From Clostridium sp. CAG:710 (GTDB taxonomy: Bacteria; Bacillota_I; Bacilli_A; RF39; UBA660): a DNA stretch of 61,543 nucleotides. The position numbers and the translations under genes were made by a program. The notes below the pieces were generated by a model. That model saw only the letters and a list, made by a program, of their open reading frames with translations. It had not been told where the DNA came from and made no database searches. The stretch is taken from NCBI GenBank assembly GCA_000432595.1, contig HF996853.1, positions 1-61,543 of the forward strand. The letters run 5' to 3'. Of the stretch, positions 34,152 to 42,799 are shown one piece after another. How positions within the stretch are numbered: the stretch's first letter is position 1; each line of letters begins with the position of its first letter.

Positions 34152-34817
34152 CTACTCATAGTAATTAGAATATTTACCCCTTTTTGTTGTAGGAGCTTTA
34201 TTTACAACAACCCCTGCGATATTAGCATCAATTTGTTCTAATGCTTTTTTAGTTTGATTTAATTCATCAATTGAAGTATACCCTATAGTTGTAACTATTA
34301 TAACTCTATCAACTAGATTTGCTAGTACTAGTGAATCAGGAAGTCCATTAACAGGAACTCCATCAAATATAACTCTATCAAAATTTTCTCTAAATATATT
34401 TACTAACTTCTTACAGCTAGAAGAGTTTAAAAGTTCACTAGGGTTTGGTGGAACAGTACCACGTGATACTATATACAAATTTGATATATTAGTTTTCTTT
34501 ATATATTCAGGAAGATCTTCACTAGTTCCTGATATTAACATATTTGAAAATCCTTTAGCAGCAGATTGATTAAATATTTTATGTACTCTTCCAAGACGTA
34601 AATCTGCATCAACTAATAGAACCTTTTCTCCTGTTTGAGCAAAAGCCGCAGCTAAATTAGCACTTATAAAACTCTTTCCTTCTCCAGGTACTGAACTAGT
34701 AACAAGTAATACTTTAGCATCATCATTTGCAGTAAACTTTAAATTTGTTCTTATTGTTCTTATATCTTCACTAATGTTTGATTTTGGTTTACTAAATACG
34801 ATTAATTCATCTTTCAT
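34152..34817 (-). CDS. cpsD: CpsD-type tyrosine-protein autokinase
   Basis: 221 residues. Walker A SSVPGEGKSF, Walker A' LLVDADLR, Walker B RVIFDGVPV, as in bacterial tyrosine kinases. The tail KYSNYYE holds three Tyr for autophosphorylation. Works with the membrane activator CpsC, whose stop codon overlaps its start (TAATG). Confidence 0.95.
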   Translation of the reverse strand: MKDELIVFSKPKSNISEDIRTIRTNLKFTANDDAKVLLVTSSVPGEGKSFISANLAAAFAQTGEKVLLVDADLRLGRVHKIFNQSAAKGFSNMLISGTSEDLPEYIKKTNISNLYIVSRGTVPPNPSELLNSSSCKKLVNIFRENFDRVIFDGVPVNGLPDSLVLANLVDRVIIVTTIGYTSIDELNQTKKALEQIDANIAGVVVNKAPTTKRGKYSNYYE

Positions 34818-35497
34818 TATTTTCTACCACCTTTGCCATACATTTGAACACTACCTAATATTGGAAGCTTAATTTTTTGTTCAACTTGCTCAACTGATTT
34901 AATTGTTCTATCAAAGTAGAATATAACAAATGAAATTCCACATCCTAGTACAAGTCCAACCATAACATATATAATAAGTTGTTTAACAACATTTATATTG
35001 TATGGAGAAGTTGCAACTGTTGCTTCATCTAATATACTAACATTGTTCATCTTATATAGATCAATTACTTCTTTAGCAAATGAATTAGCAGTTACATTAG
35101 CTATATTTTTAGCTTTAACAGCATCTCTATCAGATACAGTAATTTTAATTATTTCAGTTTCATTAACAGAACTAACAGAAATCTCATTAGCAAGAGATTC
35201 ATAACTAGTATCAAGTTCTAACTCTTTTATAACCTGATTAAGTACTCTTTTAGATTTAACTATCTCTGCATATGTACTAACCAAATTTTTATTAAGTGTT
35301 ACATCATTTTGTGTAATACCATTTGACGTAGTAGTAGAACTACCTAATATTACGGTAGTATATGATTGATACATTGGCTTTTGAATTAAAAATCCATATA
35401 TACTGCCTAAAATACATACTGCTGCGGTAACTGTTATTATAAAACCCATCTTACCTTTGAAAAAATTGAATAACTCCTTTAAATCGATTTCTTCCAC
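34817..35497 (-). CDS. cpsC: CpsC/Wzz-type capsule chain-length and kinase-activator protein
   Basis: 226 residues with two membrane segments (about 17-38 and 168-190) flanking an extracellular Wzz domain, and a cytoplasmic tail ending SVQMYGKGGRK. The tail should activate CpsD. It starts at GTG, supported by GAGGTG six bases upstream. First gene of cpsC-cpsD-cpsB-LCP-nucleotidyltransferase. Confidence 0.93.
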   Translation of the reverse strand: MEEIDLKELFNFFKGKMGFIITVTAAVCILGSIYGFLIQKPMYQSYTTVILGSSTTTSNGITQNDVTLNKNLVSTYAEIVKSKRVLNQVIKELELDTSYESLANEISVSSVNETEIIKITVSDRDAVKAKNIANVTANSFAKEVIDLYKMNNVSILDEATVATSPYNINVVKQLIIYVMVGLVLGCGISFVIFYFDRTIKSVEQVEQKIKLPILGSVQMYGKGGRK

Positions 35498-35528
35498 TTA
35501 TTACACCTCTTTATTCTAGATTTATTCT

Positions 35529-35537
35529 AGTATAACA
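35529..35537 (-). promoter_or_regulatory. extended -10 promoter of the cps regulatory operon
   Basis: TGTTATACT on the minus strand with no good -35 box at 17 bases. The leader contains a small CTAGA/TCTAG inverted repeat. Confidence 0.45.
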
Positions 35538-35582
35538 TAATACAACAAGTTTTTCTATAAAAAATATATTTTTAAATAAAAT

Positions 35583-35607
35583 TAAAAATTGATGATTATA
35601 AATCACC
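35583..35607 (-). terminator. terminator of the toxin-antitoxin operon
   Basis: GGTGATT-TATA-AATCATC (one wobble) followed by AATTTTTAATTTT on the minus strand, overlapping the antitoxin stop codon. Confidence 0.55.
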
Positions 35608-36628
35608 CAATTAATTTATTATTATTTTGATATAATTTTGATGAATAATTAATTATACTGTCATGGGCAAGTCTATAAACATAAAATGATTTTATTACAT
35701 CAAAAGAATTAATATCACTAGGTTTATTTTTTATTAAATTATAATATTTATTATCAACCATCCAATTAAGTGCTGTTAAATCTGCTTTTTTCTCGTATTC
35801 GTCTGTTGACATATTGTCAATAGAACTAATTATACTACCATTTTTTGCTCTATTAAAATCACTTTTACAATGTGCAAGTTCATGTAATAATGCAAAATAT
35901 ATATCAGCAAATCTTTTATGCTTTTTTGTTATATATATAGCAGGTTTATCATTTAAAACTTTAAATGCTCCTCTAATTTTAGAACCCGGTAAATCATCTT
36001 CAATTGCTAAATATATACCATTTTTATTGAATTCTTTAATTAAAGCTTCCTCGTCAAAAATATTTTTCTTTGCTTCTTCTCTTATATAGTTAACTAAATT
36101 AGATATATTATTTTTATTATATTCAGAAACTTTTTGTTCAATTACAACCTTATAACAACGTTCCAACCATAATGCCAATAGCTCTGGCTTATCATTATTA
36201 CTTTTATAAAAAATTGTATTATCTTCCTTATATAATATTTCAGGATTTGTTATTCTAAGATATTTTAATATTCCCTTAGCTACACTATAAGGATTTCTTT
36301 CATCACTAAATTTATAATTATATTTCTTGCTAAACTCTTTATAATTAAACTTATTTATATATTGCGTTATAGTAATATTATTATTCTTAATATATTCATC
36401 AATTAATTTATCCATCTTATAATTAGACTCAACATTTTCTATATAACTAACTGGTATACCAGTAACAAAAGAAATGTTATATATCATATTTTGTGATAAT
36501 TCAATATTTCCTTTTAATATATCATTTAAATTCTTAGGTGATGTTCCTATTCTTTCAGCAAATTCTTTTACACTAATATTATAAAATTCTAAAAACTCAT
36601 TTAATTTTTTACCAAACTTATTCATCAT
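35603..36628 (-). CDS. XRE helix-turn-helix antitoxin with ImmA/IrrE-type metalloprotease domain
   Basis: 341 residues. N-terminal XRE HTH (about 5-60: FAERIGTSPKNLNDILKGN). C-terminal ImmA/IrrE-like domain with the zinc-protease motif HELAH (His249-Glu250, His253). The fused layout is typical of HigA-like antitoxins that follow a HigB-type toxin. The gene overlaps the toxin by 11 bases. The HTH domain probably binds the inverted repeat in the operon promoter, and the protease part could respond to stress or DNA damage signals. Confidence 0.88.
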   Translation of the reverse strand: MMNKFGKKLNEFLEFYNISVKEFAERIGTSPKNLNDILKGNIELSQNMIYNISFVTGIPVSYIENVESNYKMDKLIDEYIKNNNITITQYINKFNYKEFSKKYNYKFSDERNPYSVAKGILKYLRITNPEILYKEDNTIFYKSNNDKPELLALWLERCYKVVIEQKVSEYNKNNISNLVNYIREEAKKNIFDEEALIKEFNKNGIYLAIEDDLPGSKIRGAFKVLNDKPAIYITKKHKRFADIYFALLHELAHCKSDFNRAKNGSIISSIDNMSTDEYEKKADLTALNWMVDNKYYNLIKNKPSDINSFDVIKSFYVYRLAHDSIINYSSKLYQNNNKLIG

Positions 36629-36953
36629 AAAAAATCACCCTTTCCGAACTAAAGTCCCTATAATGATCATAACTAATAAATGCAAAAATTAAACTATTAT
36701 TATCAATAGAAGGCTGAACTATTAATCTTATTACGCCACCATTCTTAGATAGGTTAAATGAATAATATCCATTTTTTTCATACTTAAGAGCTTCAAATCC
36801 ATACATTTTAGCGAATGGATTACTAACTAAACCTTTAAATGTATCAACTTCTTCAATTAATTCCTTAATATCACTTAAATTGGACTTTTCTTTATGATAC
36901 TTCTTTAAGTTCTTATAAGTATTGTCAAAGCTTTTCGTGTATATTATATTCAT
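36618..36953 (-). CDS. RelE/HigB-like toxin
   Basis: About 111 residues beginning MNIIYTKSFDNTYKNL, with RelE-like strands (GYYSFNLSKNGGVIRLIV, LIFAFISYDHYRDF). Typical mRNA-interferase size and toxin-first gene order. The start at 36953 is set by GGAGG; an upstream extension to 36998 lacks one. It overlaps the antitoxin and shares its promoter. Confidence 0.8.
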   Translation of the reverse strand: MNIIYTKSFDNTYKNLKKYHKEKSNLSDIKELIEEVDTFKGLVSNPFAKMYGFEALKYEKNGYYSFNLSKNGGVIRLIVQPSIDNNSLIFAFISYDHYRDFSSERVIFYDE

Positions 36954-36984
36954 CTTACCTCCATGTATACTACTCATCAACCAT

Positions 36985-37017
36985 ACATATACTAACATAT
37001 AAGTTGGTATATGTAAA
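36985..37017 (-). promoter_or_regulatory. promoter with embedded operator of the toxin-antitoxin operon
   Basis: TTTACA, 17-bp spacer, TAGTAT on the minus strand. A perfect 8-bp inverted repeat (ACATATAC at 36985-36992, GTATATGT at 37007-37014) covers parts of both boxes, as expected for antitoxin autoregulation. Confidence 0.65.
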
Positions 37018-37036
37018 TGTTTTTATAAAAATTAAT

Positions 37037-37056
37037 TAAAAAAAGTGCATAGGCAC
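37037..37056 (-). terminator. weak terminator of the 37062 gene
   Basis: GTGC-CTAT-GCAC with seven T on the minus strand; the stem is only four base pairs. Confidence 0.45.
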
Positions 37057-37061
37057 ATTAA

Positions 37062-37814
37062 TTACTTAGTTAAAAGCTTAGGTTTATCATCTTTCAATTT
37101 TGATATATATAAACAAGCAAGTTCATCACATTTATCAGACGTTAATTCACCATTTTCTAATTTATATTTAATTAATTCATCAATAAAATCTTGTAATTCT
37201 TTTGGACAATAACTTACCATTGAACCACAGAACTGACCATAAAACCTTACAATATGTTCTTTAGCGTTTGTTTTTCTACTCTCATACAATAAAAGATCAT
37301 CTTTTCTAAATAAAGTATGTAAAGAATCATTATATTCAATTGGATATTCTTGTTTAGGAAACATTCCATCCTTTGATATATATCCACATACAAACTCTTC
37401 TTTTTTTGTTTCTAAAATTTTGTCTAAAAATCTCCCTCCGTAGCAAACTGTATCAATTAAAACAGCCTCTTCATTGAACTCATAGTTACCTTCTTTGACA
37501 TAGCTCATAACCCTAGCAAGAGAAGGACCAATAGTTTTTAAATCAAAAGAGGAATTCCTACATATACCTCGTATATATAATTCTCTTTTATTAAGCATAT
37601 CAATATTCTTATACTTTAATGCATCTTCCCTACTATTATAATTTTTAATAACCTCATTTTTAATAGAATTATATCTATTATAATATTTACTTTTATTATG
37701 CCTATAATCTTGTTCTAATTTATCCAACGTCATATACTTTTCTTTATACAATTTTCTAACTTCATTACAATAGTTTACATAATTAGAATTACTTTCCTTT
37801 AAAACCTCAAACAT
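37062..37814 (-). CDS. member of a three-copy paralogous family of unknown function (copy 1)
   Basis: 250 residues. A charged helical N-terminus (1-85) is followed by the family core SFDLKTIGPSLARVMSYVKEGNYEF (about 90-115), a beta-rich middle, and a C-terminal helix FIDELIKYKLENG ending in DKPKLLTK. The same order occurs in the genes at 51448 and 53676: helices, F-x-L-x-x-I-G-x-x-L-A, E-G-x-x-Y-x-F, a middle with FYD-x-x-G in those two, FI(D/N)-x-(L/V)I, Lys-Pro-Lys end. No known domain is recognised. It stands alone between the toxin-antitoxin pair and decayed DNA. The start at 37814 follows GGAGG. Confidence 0.65.
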   Translation of the reverse strand: MFEVLKESNSNYVNYCNEVRKLYKEKYMTLDKLEQDYRHNKSKYYNRYNSIKNEVIKNYNSREDALKYKNIDMLNKRELYIRGICRNSSFDLKTIGPSLARVMSYVKEGNYEFNEEAVLIDTVCYGGRFLDKILETKKEEFVCGYISKDGMFPKQEYPIEYNDSLHTLFRKDDLLLYESRKTNAKEHIVRFYGQFCGSMVSYCPKELQDFIDELIKYKLENGELTSDKCDELACLYISKLKDDKPKLLTK

Positions 37815-37894
37815 AATTACCTCCATAAATAAAATATATATTAGAGCAATATAATTGTCTAATATATATTTATGATAGTTGGTATAACTAAATT

Positions 37895-38118
37895 TTATAA
37901 ATTTTTTTCTAGTATATCTGCAATTTGTTTTGAAGCTATTCCATCTCCATATGGATTAGAAGCATTAGACATTTTGCTATATTCTTTATGATCAGATAAA
38001 AGTTTATTAACTTCTTCATATATAGTTTCTTCATCAGTACCCACTAATTTTAATGTGCCGGCTTTTATTCCCTCAGGTCTTTCAGTTGTATCTCTTAATA
38101 CAAGTACATGCTTTTCAT
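37895..38118 (-). pseudogene. wecB: 3' fragment of a UDP-N-acetylglucosamine 2-epimerase gene
   Basis: The minus strand encodes about 74 residues with the conserved WecB C-terminus: VLVLRDTTERPEGIKAGTLKLVGTDE, then SNPYGDGIAS, ending at a normal stop. The frame is lost at about 38118, where the structured element begins, and no matching 5' portion is found on the other side. The intact enzyme makes UDP-ManNAc for surface polysaccharides, so this is a relic of a capsule gene once at this locus. Confidence 0.85.
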
Positions 38119-38331
38119 CAAACGATTAGTAGCTAACTAATCTCACAGGAATTTCACCTTCGTGTGGTTCTCACACAACTGCACCCATTGCTTTAGTCTG
38201 TGGTTATGCAGGAGTATCATTATTTCTATTACTTGTTTTCGCAGATTGATAGCTAATCAATTTTATAATCGAGCTTTTGTCGCAAGCGAGCTCACTAACG
38301 TGCTAGAGTAATAGGAATGTATTTGATGAAA
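38113..38331. mobile_element. 219-bp structured element with 10-bp inverted ends (MITE-like or IS200/IS605-type remnant)
   Basis: TTTCATCAAA at 38113-38122 and TTTGATGAAA at 38322-38331 are perfect inverted repeats. Inside are a perfect hairpin GATTAGT-AGCTA-ACTAATC (38124-38142) and a GTGTG/CACAC hairpin (38162-38176). A three-way structure follows: outer stem 38223-38233 with 38307-38317, inner hairpins at 38245-38261 and 38271-38293. No ORF is present. The left part resembles the structured right end of IS200/IS605-type elements as I remember them. It abuts the truncated wecB. Confidence 0.45.
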
Positions 38332-38352
38332 GAAATTATGTTTTCAAAGAAC

Positions 38353-38383
38353 AAGGTGAAAGGATTATTTATCCTTTCACCTT
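38353..38383. repeat. perfect 13-bp inverted repeat
   Basis: AAGGTGAAAGGAT-TATTT-ATCCTTTCACCTT. Neither side has a strong T tract, so it could be a weak terminator for the sigma-like pseudogene or an element end. The remaining bases to 38419 show nothing. Confidence 0.6.
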
Positions 38384-38419
38384 ATTCCTCACTAATTGGC
38401 AATTATTCAACCACTAAAT

Positions 38420-38890
38420 TTATTTTTTTAATATTTTTTTCAGATTATTAATTGCTTGTTTTATACTTTTACTAATCATTTGAAAAGAAGTATGTTCTAT
38501 TGATGCAATTGTTTTTAAATCTAATTCATCAAAATAATACATTTTAATTCTTCTTCTTTAAGTATTAGATAACTTATTTATAGCATTAATCAATTCATCA
38601 TAAGTAGAATTTCTAATGATAAGATCATCTATTCCATCTTCATTATTAATTACCTTTTTATAAATACTTTCATCAGTTAATTCTAAATGTTCAATATGAC
38701 GATCATACTCATTTAGTTCTTTTAAATCATCTAATTCGAATTGATTAAATATATCATATATTTCTTTTTTTACTTCAACGATTCTAGGTATATTTGAACT
38801 ATCTCTGAATAAAATATAATAGTGATTATCAATAGTACTTAAAGTATATAGATTATCCTTATACTTTCTTCTCTTTGGCAAAGAGTTCAT
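38420..38890 (-). pseudogene. sigma-70-like helix-turn-helix gene disrupted by one in-frame stop
   Basis: A 157-codon frame with a single TAA at 38558-38560 (codon 111). The first part opens MNSLPKRRKYKDNLYTL and has EYDRHIEHLEL. After the stop, in the same frame, it continues RRRIKMYYFDELDLKTIASIE and ends ISKSIKQAINNLKKILKK, a sigma region 4-like HTH. In relatives the position before RRR is usually Gln, so CAA to TAA explains the break. Such small sigma-like proteins accompany integrative elements in gut Firmicutes. The 110-residue upstream part could still be translated, but it lacks the HTH. Confidence 0.75.
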
Positions 38891-38970
38891 TTCTTTCTCC
38901 TTTCAACTTAATTTCTTAAATTGAAAGAAGTTGGCCCTCTAATTCGACAAATATCTACATATTTCAACAA

Positions 38971-39020
38971 ACAAAAAACTGGAGGCGAAATTCTATTTTT
39001 AGAGCATCGTCTCCAGTTTT
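38971..39020 (-). terminator. terminator-like hairpin downstream of the capsule operon
   Basis: AAAACTGGAGACG / CGCCTCCAGTTTT (one wobble) followed by TTGTTTG on the minus strand. Confidence 0.55.
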
Positions 39021-39089
39021 GTTTAATAAATATTTTAGAGCACAAAAGATTGAATTTTTGTAAAACAAAAAGTCATAATCTCCCAGCTT

Positions 39090-39159
39090 AAAAGGAATGA
39101 ATCTCATAAAGGCATATAACCTCCTGAAGGAGCAGTCCTTTAGATATATCATTCCTTTT
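39090..39159. terminator. three-tier hairpin downstream of wzx
   Basis: AAAAGGAATGA pairs with TCATTCCTTTT; inside are TAAAGG/CCTTTA and CTCC-TGAA-GGAG. T-rich sequence follows on both strands. It probably ends the second capsule operon, but the nested form is more elaborate than a usual terminator. The rest of 38891-39228 holds no gene I can support. Confidence 0.5.
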
Positions 39160-39228
39160 TATTCTTTATAATTTATTAGTATCACTTTAATTATGGCCTG
39201 CTTCTCAGCAGTATATTATAGCAATTAT

Positions 39229-40659
39229 TTAAGATAATTCAATATTATTTTTGTTCTTTCTTTTTATTCCTAAAAAATCATATATTATATATTTATAGTT
39301 TAAAATAAAATATACAGTAATTGCAGTTAAAATTTGGACAATAATTTTTATTAACAAACTTTTAAAAGGAATAAAATTCCATAGAAAAACAATCACACCC
39401 ATAATAATAGCTTTATAAAGGAAAGGCTGTACTTTAAAAAAAATATATTTATAATTAATGTTTTTTCTAGTGTTAATTACTTGATAAGCCATAACAATAA
39501 ATTCAGCACTAATAGTTCCAATACAAGCTCCATATGCGCCATATTTTCTTATAAAGATTAAATTAAGAATAAAATTTACAATTGCACCATATATTGTCGA
39601 TGTTACGTATATTTTATCTTTAGATTTAGGTATCAAATAATTATTTCTTACAACATTAGTTATTCCTGAAAAAATAATTGTTATAAGTAAAATTCTTATT
39701 AGATTGGAAGCGTATACAAATTCTTTCCCAAAAAATACGATAGAAAAATCATCAGCTATAATAAATAATCCGATAAATATAGGGAACAACATAAAGAAAC
39801 ATAATTCAAAAGTACTAGTTATTTTTTTATCAAAATCAGAATTGTTTGTTTTCGACATATGTGGAAGCATTACAACTCCCAATGCAGAAATAATACTTAA
39901 TGGTATAGTAATTATTTTTTCAGCATTTTCATAATTACCTAATTGAAAAGTATTAGAAAAAAATCCAATCATAGTTTTATCCATTATTCTGTATATGCTA
40001 TAAGCAACAACCGGTAGAAATAAAACTAAGCATTTTGACAAATGATTAAAAATATCTTTTCTATTTACCGAAACACGAATTACTTCTTTTTTAATAAAAA
40101 ACCATAAGTAAATCTGGCTTATTAATGTTGATGAAGCCAATATTAATGTATAAATCCACAAATCATTTTTTGATTTAACAAAAATAAAAATAAATAACAA
40201 AGATAAAGTTTTAATTATTATATTTCTGGAAATAGTAATTTTAAACTTTTCCACACCAAAAAAGTACCAATTAATATCAAAAGCACAGGACAATAAATAA
40301 ATAAATTGAATTAATAATATTGTTTTATAATCATATTTAATTATAAAAAAGAAGAAGAAGAAAAATAGTATACACATTATACATGTACATATTAATTGTA
40401 AAAAATAAATTGAATAGAACTTTTTTGATCTCATTTCAATGTTATTACATACTTTAGCAATTTCTCTAGAACCATAATTATTAATACCCAACATTGAAGC
40501 AAGCATAAAATAATTAATTAATGAATATGTATACGAATAAATACCAATATTATCTGCACCTAACACTCTAGAAACATAAGGAATAGTAATCAAGGGTATA
40601 ATAAAAATAAATACTTGATACAATAAGTTATAGAGAAAATTTTTGTTTGTATCTTTCAT
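39229..40659 (-). CDS. polysaccharide flippase (Wzx-type)
   Basis: 476 residues with about 12-14 membrane segments. The opening FLYNLLYQVFIFIIPLITIPYVSRVLGADNIG-like segment (residues 8-39) and FYSIYFLQL are typical of the polysaccharide biosynthesis/MATE-like flippases that move undecaprenyl-linked repeat units across the membrane. Last gene of the second capsule operon, 23 bases after the pyruvyltransferase. Confidence 0.92.
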   Translation of the reverse strand: MKDTNKNFLYNLLYQVFIFIIPLITIPYVSRVLGADNIGIYSYTYSLINYFMLASMLGINNYGSREIAKVCNNIEMRSKKFYSIYFLQLICTCIMCILFFFFFFFIIKYDYKTILLIQFIYLLSCAFDINWYFFGVEKFKITISRNIIIKTLSLLFIFIFVKSKNDLWIYTLILASSTLISQIYLWFFIKKEVIRVSVNRKDIFNHLSKCLVLFLPVVAYSIYRIMDKTMIGFFSNTFQLGNYENAEKIITIPLSIISALGVVMLPHMSKTNNSDFDKKITSTFELCFFMLFPIFIGLFIIADDFSIVFFGKEFVYASNLIRILLITIIFSGITNVVRNNYLIPKSKDKIYVTSTIYGAIVNFILNLIFIRKYGAYGACIGTISAEFIVMAYQVINTRKNINYKYIFFKVQPFLYKAIIMGVIVFLWNFIPFKSLLIKIIVQILTAITVYFILNYKYIIYDFLGIKRKNKNNIELS

Positions 40660-40682
40660 AATTCCTCCACATGTAATAAAGA

Positions 40683-41801
40683 TTAATTCTTTACTATATT
40701 ATCATTTATATATTTAAAAGATTTGTTTTTTAGTTCCTTTAATTTTTTCTCATAATTATCATATCCAACCTCTTTCAAATAATTATAATTTTCATCAAAT
40801 TGATATGATAATAATCTTTCATTCATATCTAATTGTTTTAACAAAGTTCTAACTCTGTCGTCGTCACCAAACATACCTCCGTTTTTAACAACAATGAATT
40901 TTTTTCGATAAATTGTTGAAAAAATAGTACCATGATATGATGTAGTAATTACTAATTCTGCATTTTTAATTAATGATAAATATATACTAGGGCTTTCCTC
41001 TTTAACTAGTTCAAACCCAAAAGTTTTAATAAACTTAATATAATATGATTTAGTGCTCCAAGTAATTACTTTCAAATTATATTTTTTTGATATTTTTTTA
41101 ACATATTTGCAAATATCACGATTAAAAGAAGGCGAATAGAAAAAAATATACTTATCATTATAGGAGATTTTTTTATCTTCAATTTTATTATAATCTGTTT
41201 CATTTAAAAGTAATGTTGGATCTAATAAAACATCAACATCTTTATTACATAATTCTTTAATCCATTTTTTTCCATTATATTCTCTAACGGATAAAGCATC
41301 AAACGAACTAATCATTTTCTTATATTTTTCAACATTATCAGAATATTTCATAATGTTTTTTGCGCCAAAGCTAGGTGCATAAGCTATTTTTTTTGCTTTT
41401 TTTACCCATGGCAAAAAGTAGGCATCATCTGAATCATCAATAGTAATGTTCCATATTTGATCACTACCAGCAACAATAATAGAATAATCATCATCATTCA
41501 ATTGTGAAATATCAGAATATTCATTAGATAAATTAAAATAATCGTTTTTAAATTTTTCATAATTATTGTTATTGATTAAAATTCTTTTTCGTGCTGGCAA
41601 TAATAAAATGTTTTTTACAATATTCTTCAAGCTATTATTCTTATTAAAAATGCTATAAAGTTGTCTCTGGCCACTATTAGAAAAATTGATAATTTCTACA
41701 TTTAGGCCTTGCTGTTTTAAATATTCTTCAATTGCATAAGATTCTAACATAGAACCACAATTATAAGAATTATGAAAAGTAATTATGCCTATCTTTTTCA
41801 T
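40683..41801 (-). CDS. polysaccharide pyruvyl transferase family protein
   Basis: 372 residues. GIITFHNSYNCGSMLESYAI at the start, VAGSDQIWN (about 110-118), APSFG, LDPTLLL and TTSYHGTIFS (about 290) are the CsaB/WcaK-family landmarks. Such enzymes add ketal-pyruvate from phosphoenolpyruvate to sugars of surface polymers. Good GGAGG start. Confidence 0.88.
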   Translation of the reverse strand: MKKIGIITFHNSYNCGSMLESYAIEEYLKQQGLNVEIINFSNSGQRQLYSIFNKNNSLKNIVKNILLLPARKRILINNNNYEKFKNDYFNLSNEYSDISQLNDDDYSIIVAGSDQIWNITIDDSDDAYFLPWVKKAKKIAYAPSFGAKNIMKYSDNVEKYKKMISSFDALSVREYNGKKWIKELCNKDVDVLLDPTLLLNETDYNKIEDKKISYNDKYIFFYSPSFNRDICKYVKKISKKYNLKVITWSTKSYYIKFIKTFGFELVKEESPSIYLSLIKNAELVITTSYHGTIFSTIYRKKFIVVKNGGMFGDDDRVRTLLKQLDMNERLLSYQFDENYNYLKEVGYDNYEKKLKELKNKSFKYINDNIVKN

Positions 41802-41811
41802 CTGTATCCTC

Positions 41812-42780
41812 CTATATTTTACTAAAATAGAATGTGTTTTTTTTGTTTTTAATACATCTTAAAATCCTAAAAAATAAATAAACAAGATAATAACATTTCA
41901 TTTTACACAAATATAAGACGAAATGATATTTTTTATTTACCAAAAGATTTTTATTAATTGCATTCGCATATGGCTTATTTTTTAAAAAGTAAAGATATTT
42001 TTTTGAATCATAGTAATTATCAATATAAGAAAGTCTTTGAAATAAAACATATATAGCCATTTGTGCATTATATGTTATAATATCGTCTTTCAATTTCTTA
42101 TCAAAATCAAGATTTGATAATTCAACTTGGAAAGATAAATCTGATTTAAATATTCTTTCGTCAAATCTTTTTGTAGCACTACCAGTAAAATTTCTATAAT
42201 TATAAAAAGATTTTTTTATAGTTTTAAATGAGCTACAACATAGAATACTATTTAGATTAAAAAGCATATCTTCACCATTAATTAATTTTTCATTAAAGAA
42301 GATTTTATTATTTATTAACAATTCTTTTTTTAAAATTTTTGAGAATGGCCCAGCAAAACAAATATTTTCGTTGTTATACCCAGTTATTAATCTGATTATC
42401 TCTTCTTTTTTACTACAATTTGGTATTTTTTCAGAGAAATAGTAAATGTCACAATTCTTTATTAGATCTAATATTACGTACCAATTTTCATCTAACAAAT
42501 CATCAGAATCAACAAAACCAATGTACTCTCCTTTTGCTACTTCCAAACCATGATTTCGAGCTCTGCTAACTCCAGCATTTTTTTGCTGCAAAAGAACAAT
42601 TCGATTATCTTTTTTTTGATAATCTTTACAAATATTATATGAATTATCAGTTGAACCATCATCAATTAATATTACTTCTATATCATTATTCTTACATGTT
42701 AAAACACTATCCAGGCATTCACAAAGATATTTTTCCGAATTAAAAATAGGTATAATAATTGATAATCTCTTTTTTCTCAT
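41812..42780 (-). CDS. family 2 glycosyltransferase
   Basis: About 322 residues. GT-A fold with LSIIIPIFNSEKYL, LIDDGSTDNS, GVSRARNHGLEVAKGEYIGF and the DSDD metal motif. The N-terminal catalytic part shares a nearly identical 181-bp block with the next gene (42800), while the C-terminal halves are unrelated by eye. The start at 42780 is set by GGAGG; the ATG at 42792 overlaps that site. Sugar specificity is not predictable. Confidence 0.93.
   Translation of the reverse strand: MRKKRLSIIIPIFNSEKYLCECLDSVLTCKNNDIEVILIDDGSTDNSYNICKDYQKKDNRIVLLQQKNAGVSRARNHGLEVAKGEYIGFVDSDDLLDENWYVILDLIKNCDIYYFSEKIPNCSKKEEIIRLITGYNNENICFAGPFSKILKKELLINNKIFFNEKLINGEDMLFNLNSILCCSSFKTIKKSFYNYRNFTGSATKRFDERIFKSDLSFQVELSNLDFDKKLKDDIITYNAQMAIYVLFQRLSYIDNYYDSKKYLYFLKNKPYANAINKNLLVNKKYHFVLYLCKMKCYYLVYLFFRILRCIKNKKNTFYFSKI
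42498..42678. repeat. 181-bp direct repeat, copy 1 (within GT2 gene)
   Basis: Identical to 43501-43681 except for two substitutions (around AGTTGAACC and ATCATCAATT). Offset is 1003 bases. It encodes the DDGSTDNS to DSDD core. Confidence 0.9.
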
Positions 42781-42799
42781 TCTTTCCTCCATAATAGTA

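Noticed and set aside
38943..38949. TGTCGAA on the minus strand, matching the Spo0A box consensus
   Set aside because: A single 7-base match upstream of a pseudogene is expected by chance.
38990..39050. Two copies of TTTTAGAGCA resembling the start of a type II CRISPR repeat
   Set aside because: Only two short, imperfect copies about 45 bases apart, with no spacer-repeat periodicity and no cas genes. They lie within and beside a terminator-like hairpin.
38964..39152. Open frame of 62 codons on the minus strand between the capsule operon and the sigma pseudogene
   Set aside because: It runs through two strong hairpins, has no good ribosome binding site and resembles no protein, so it is more likely terminator DNA.
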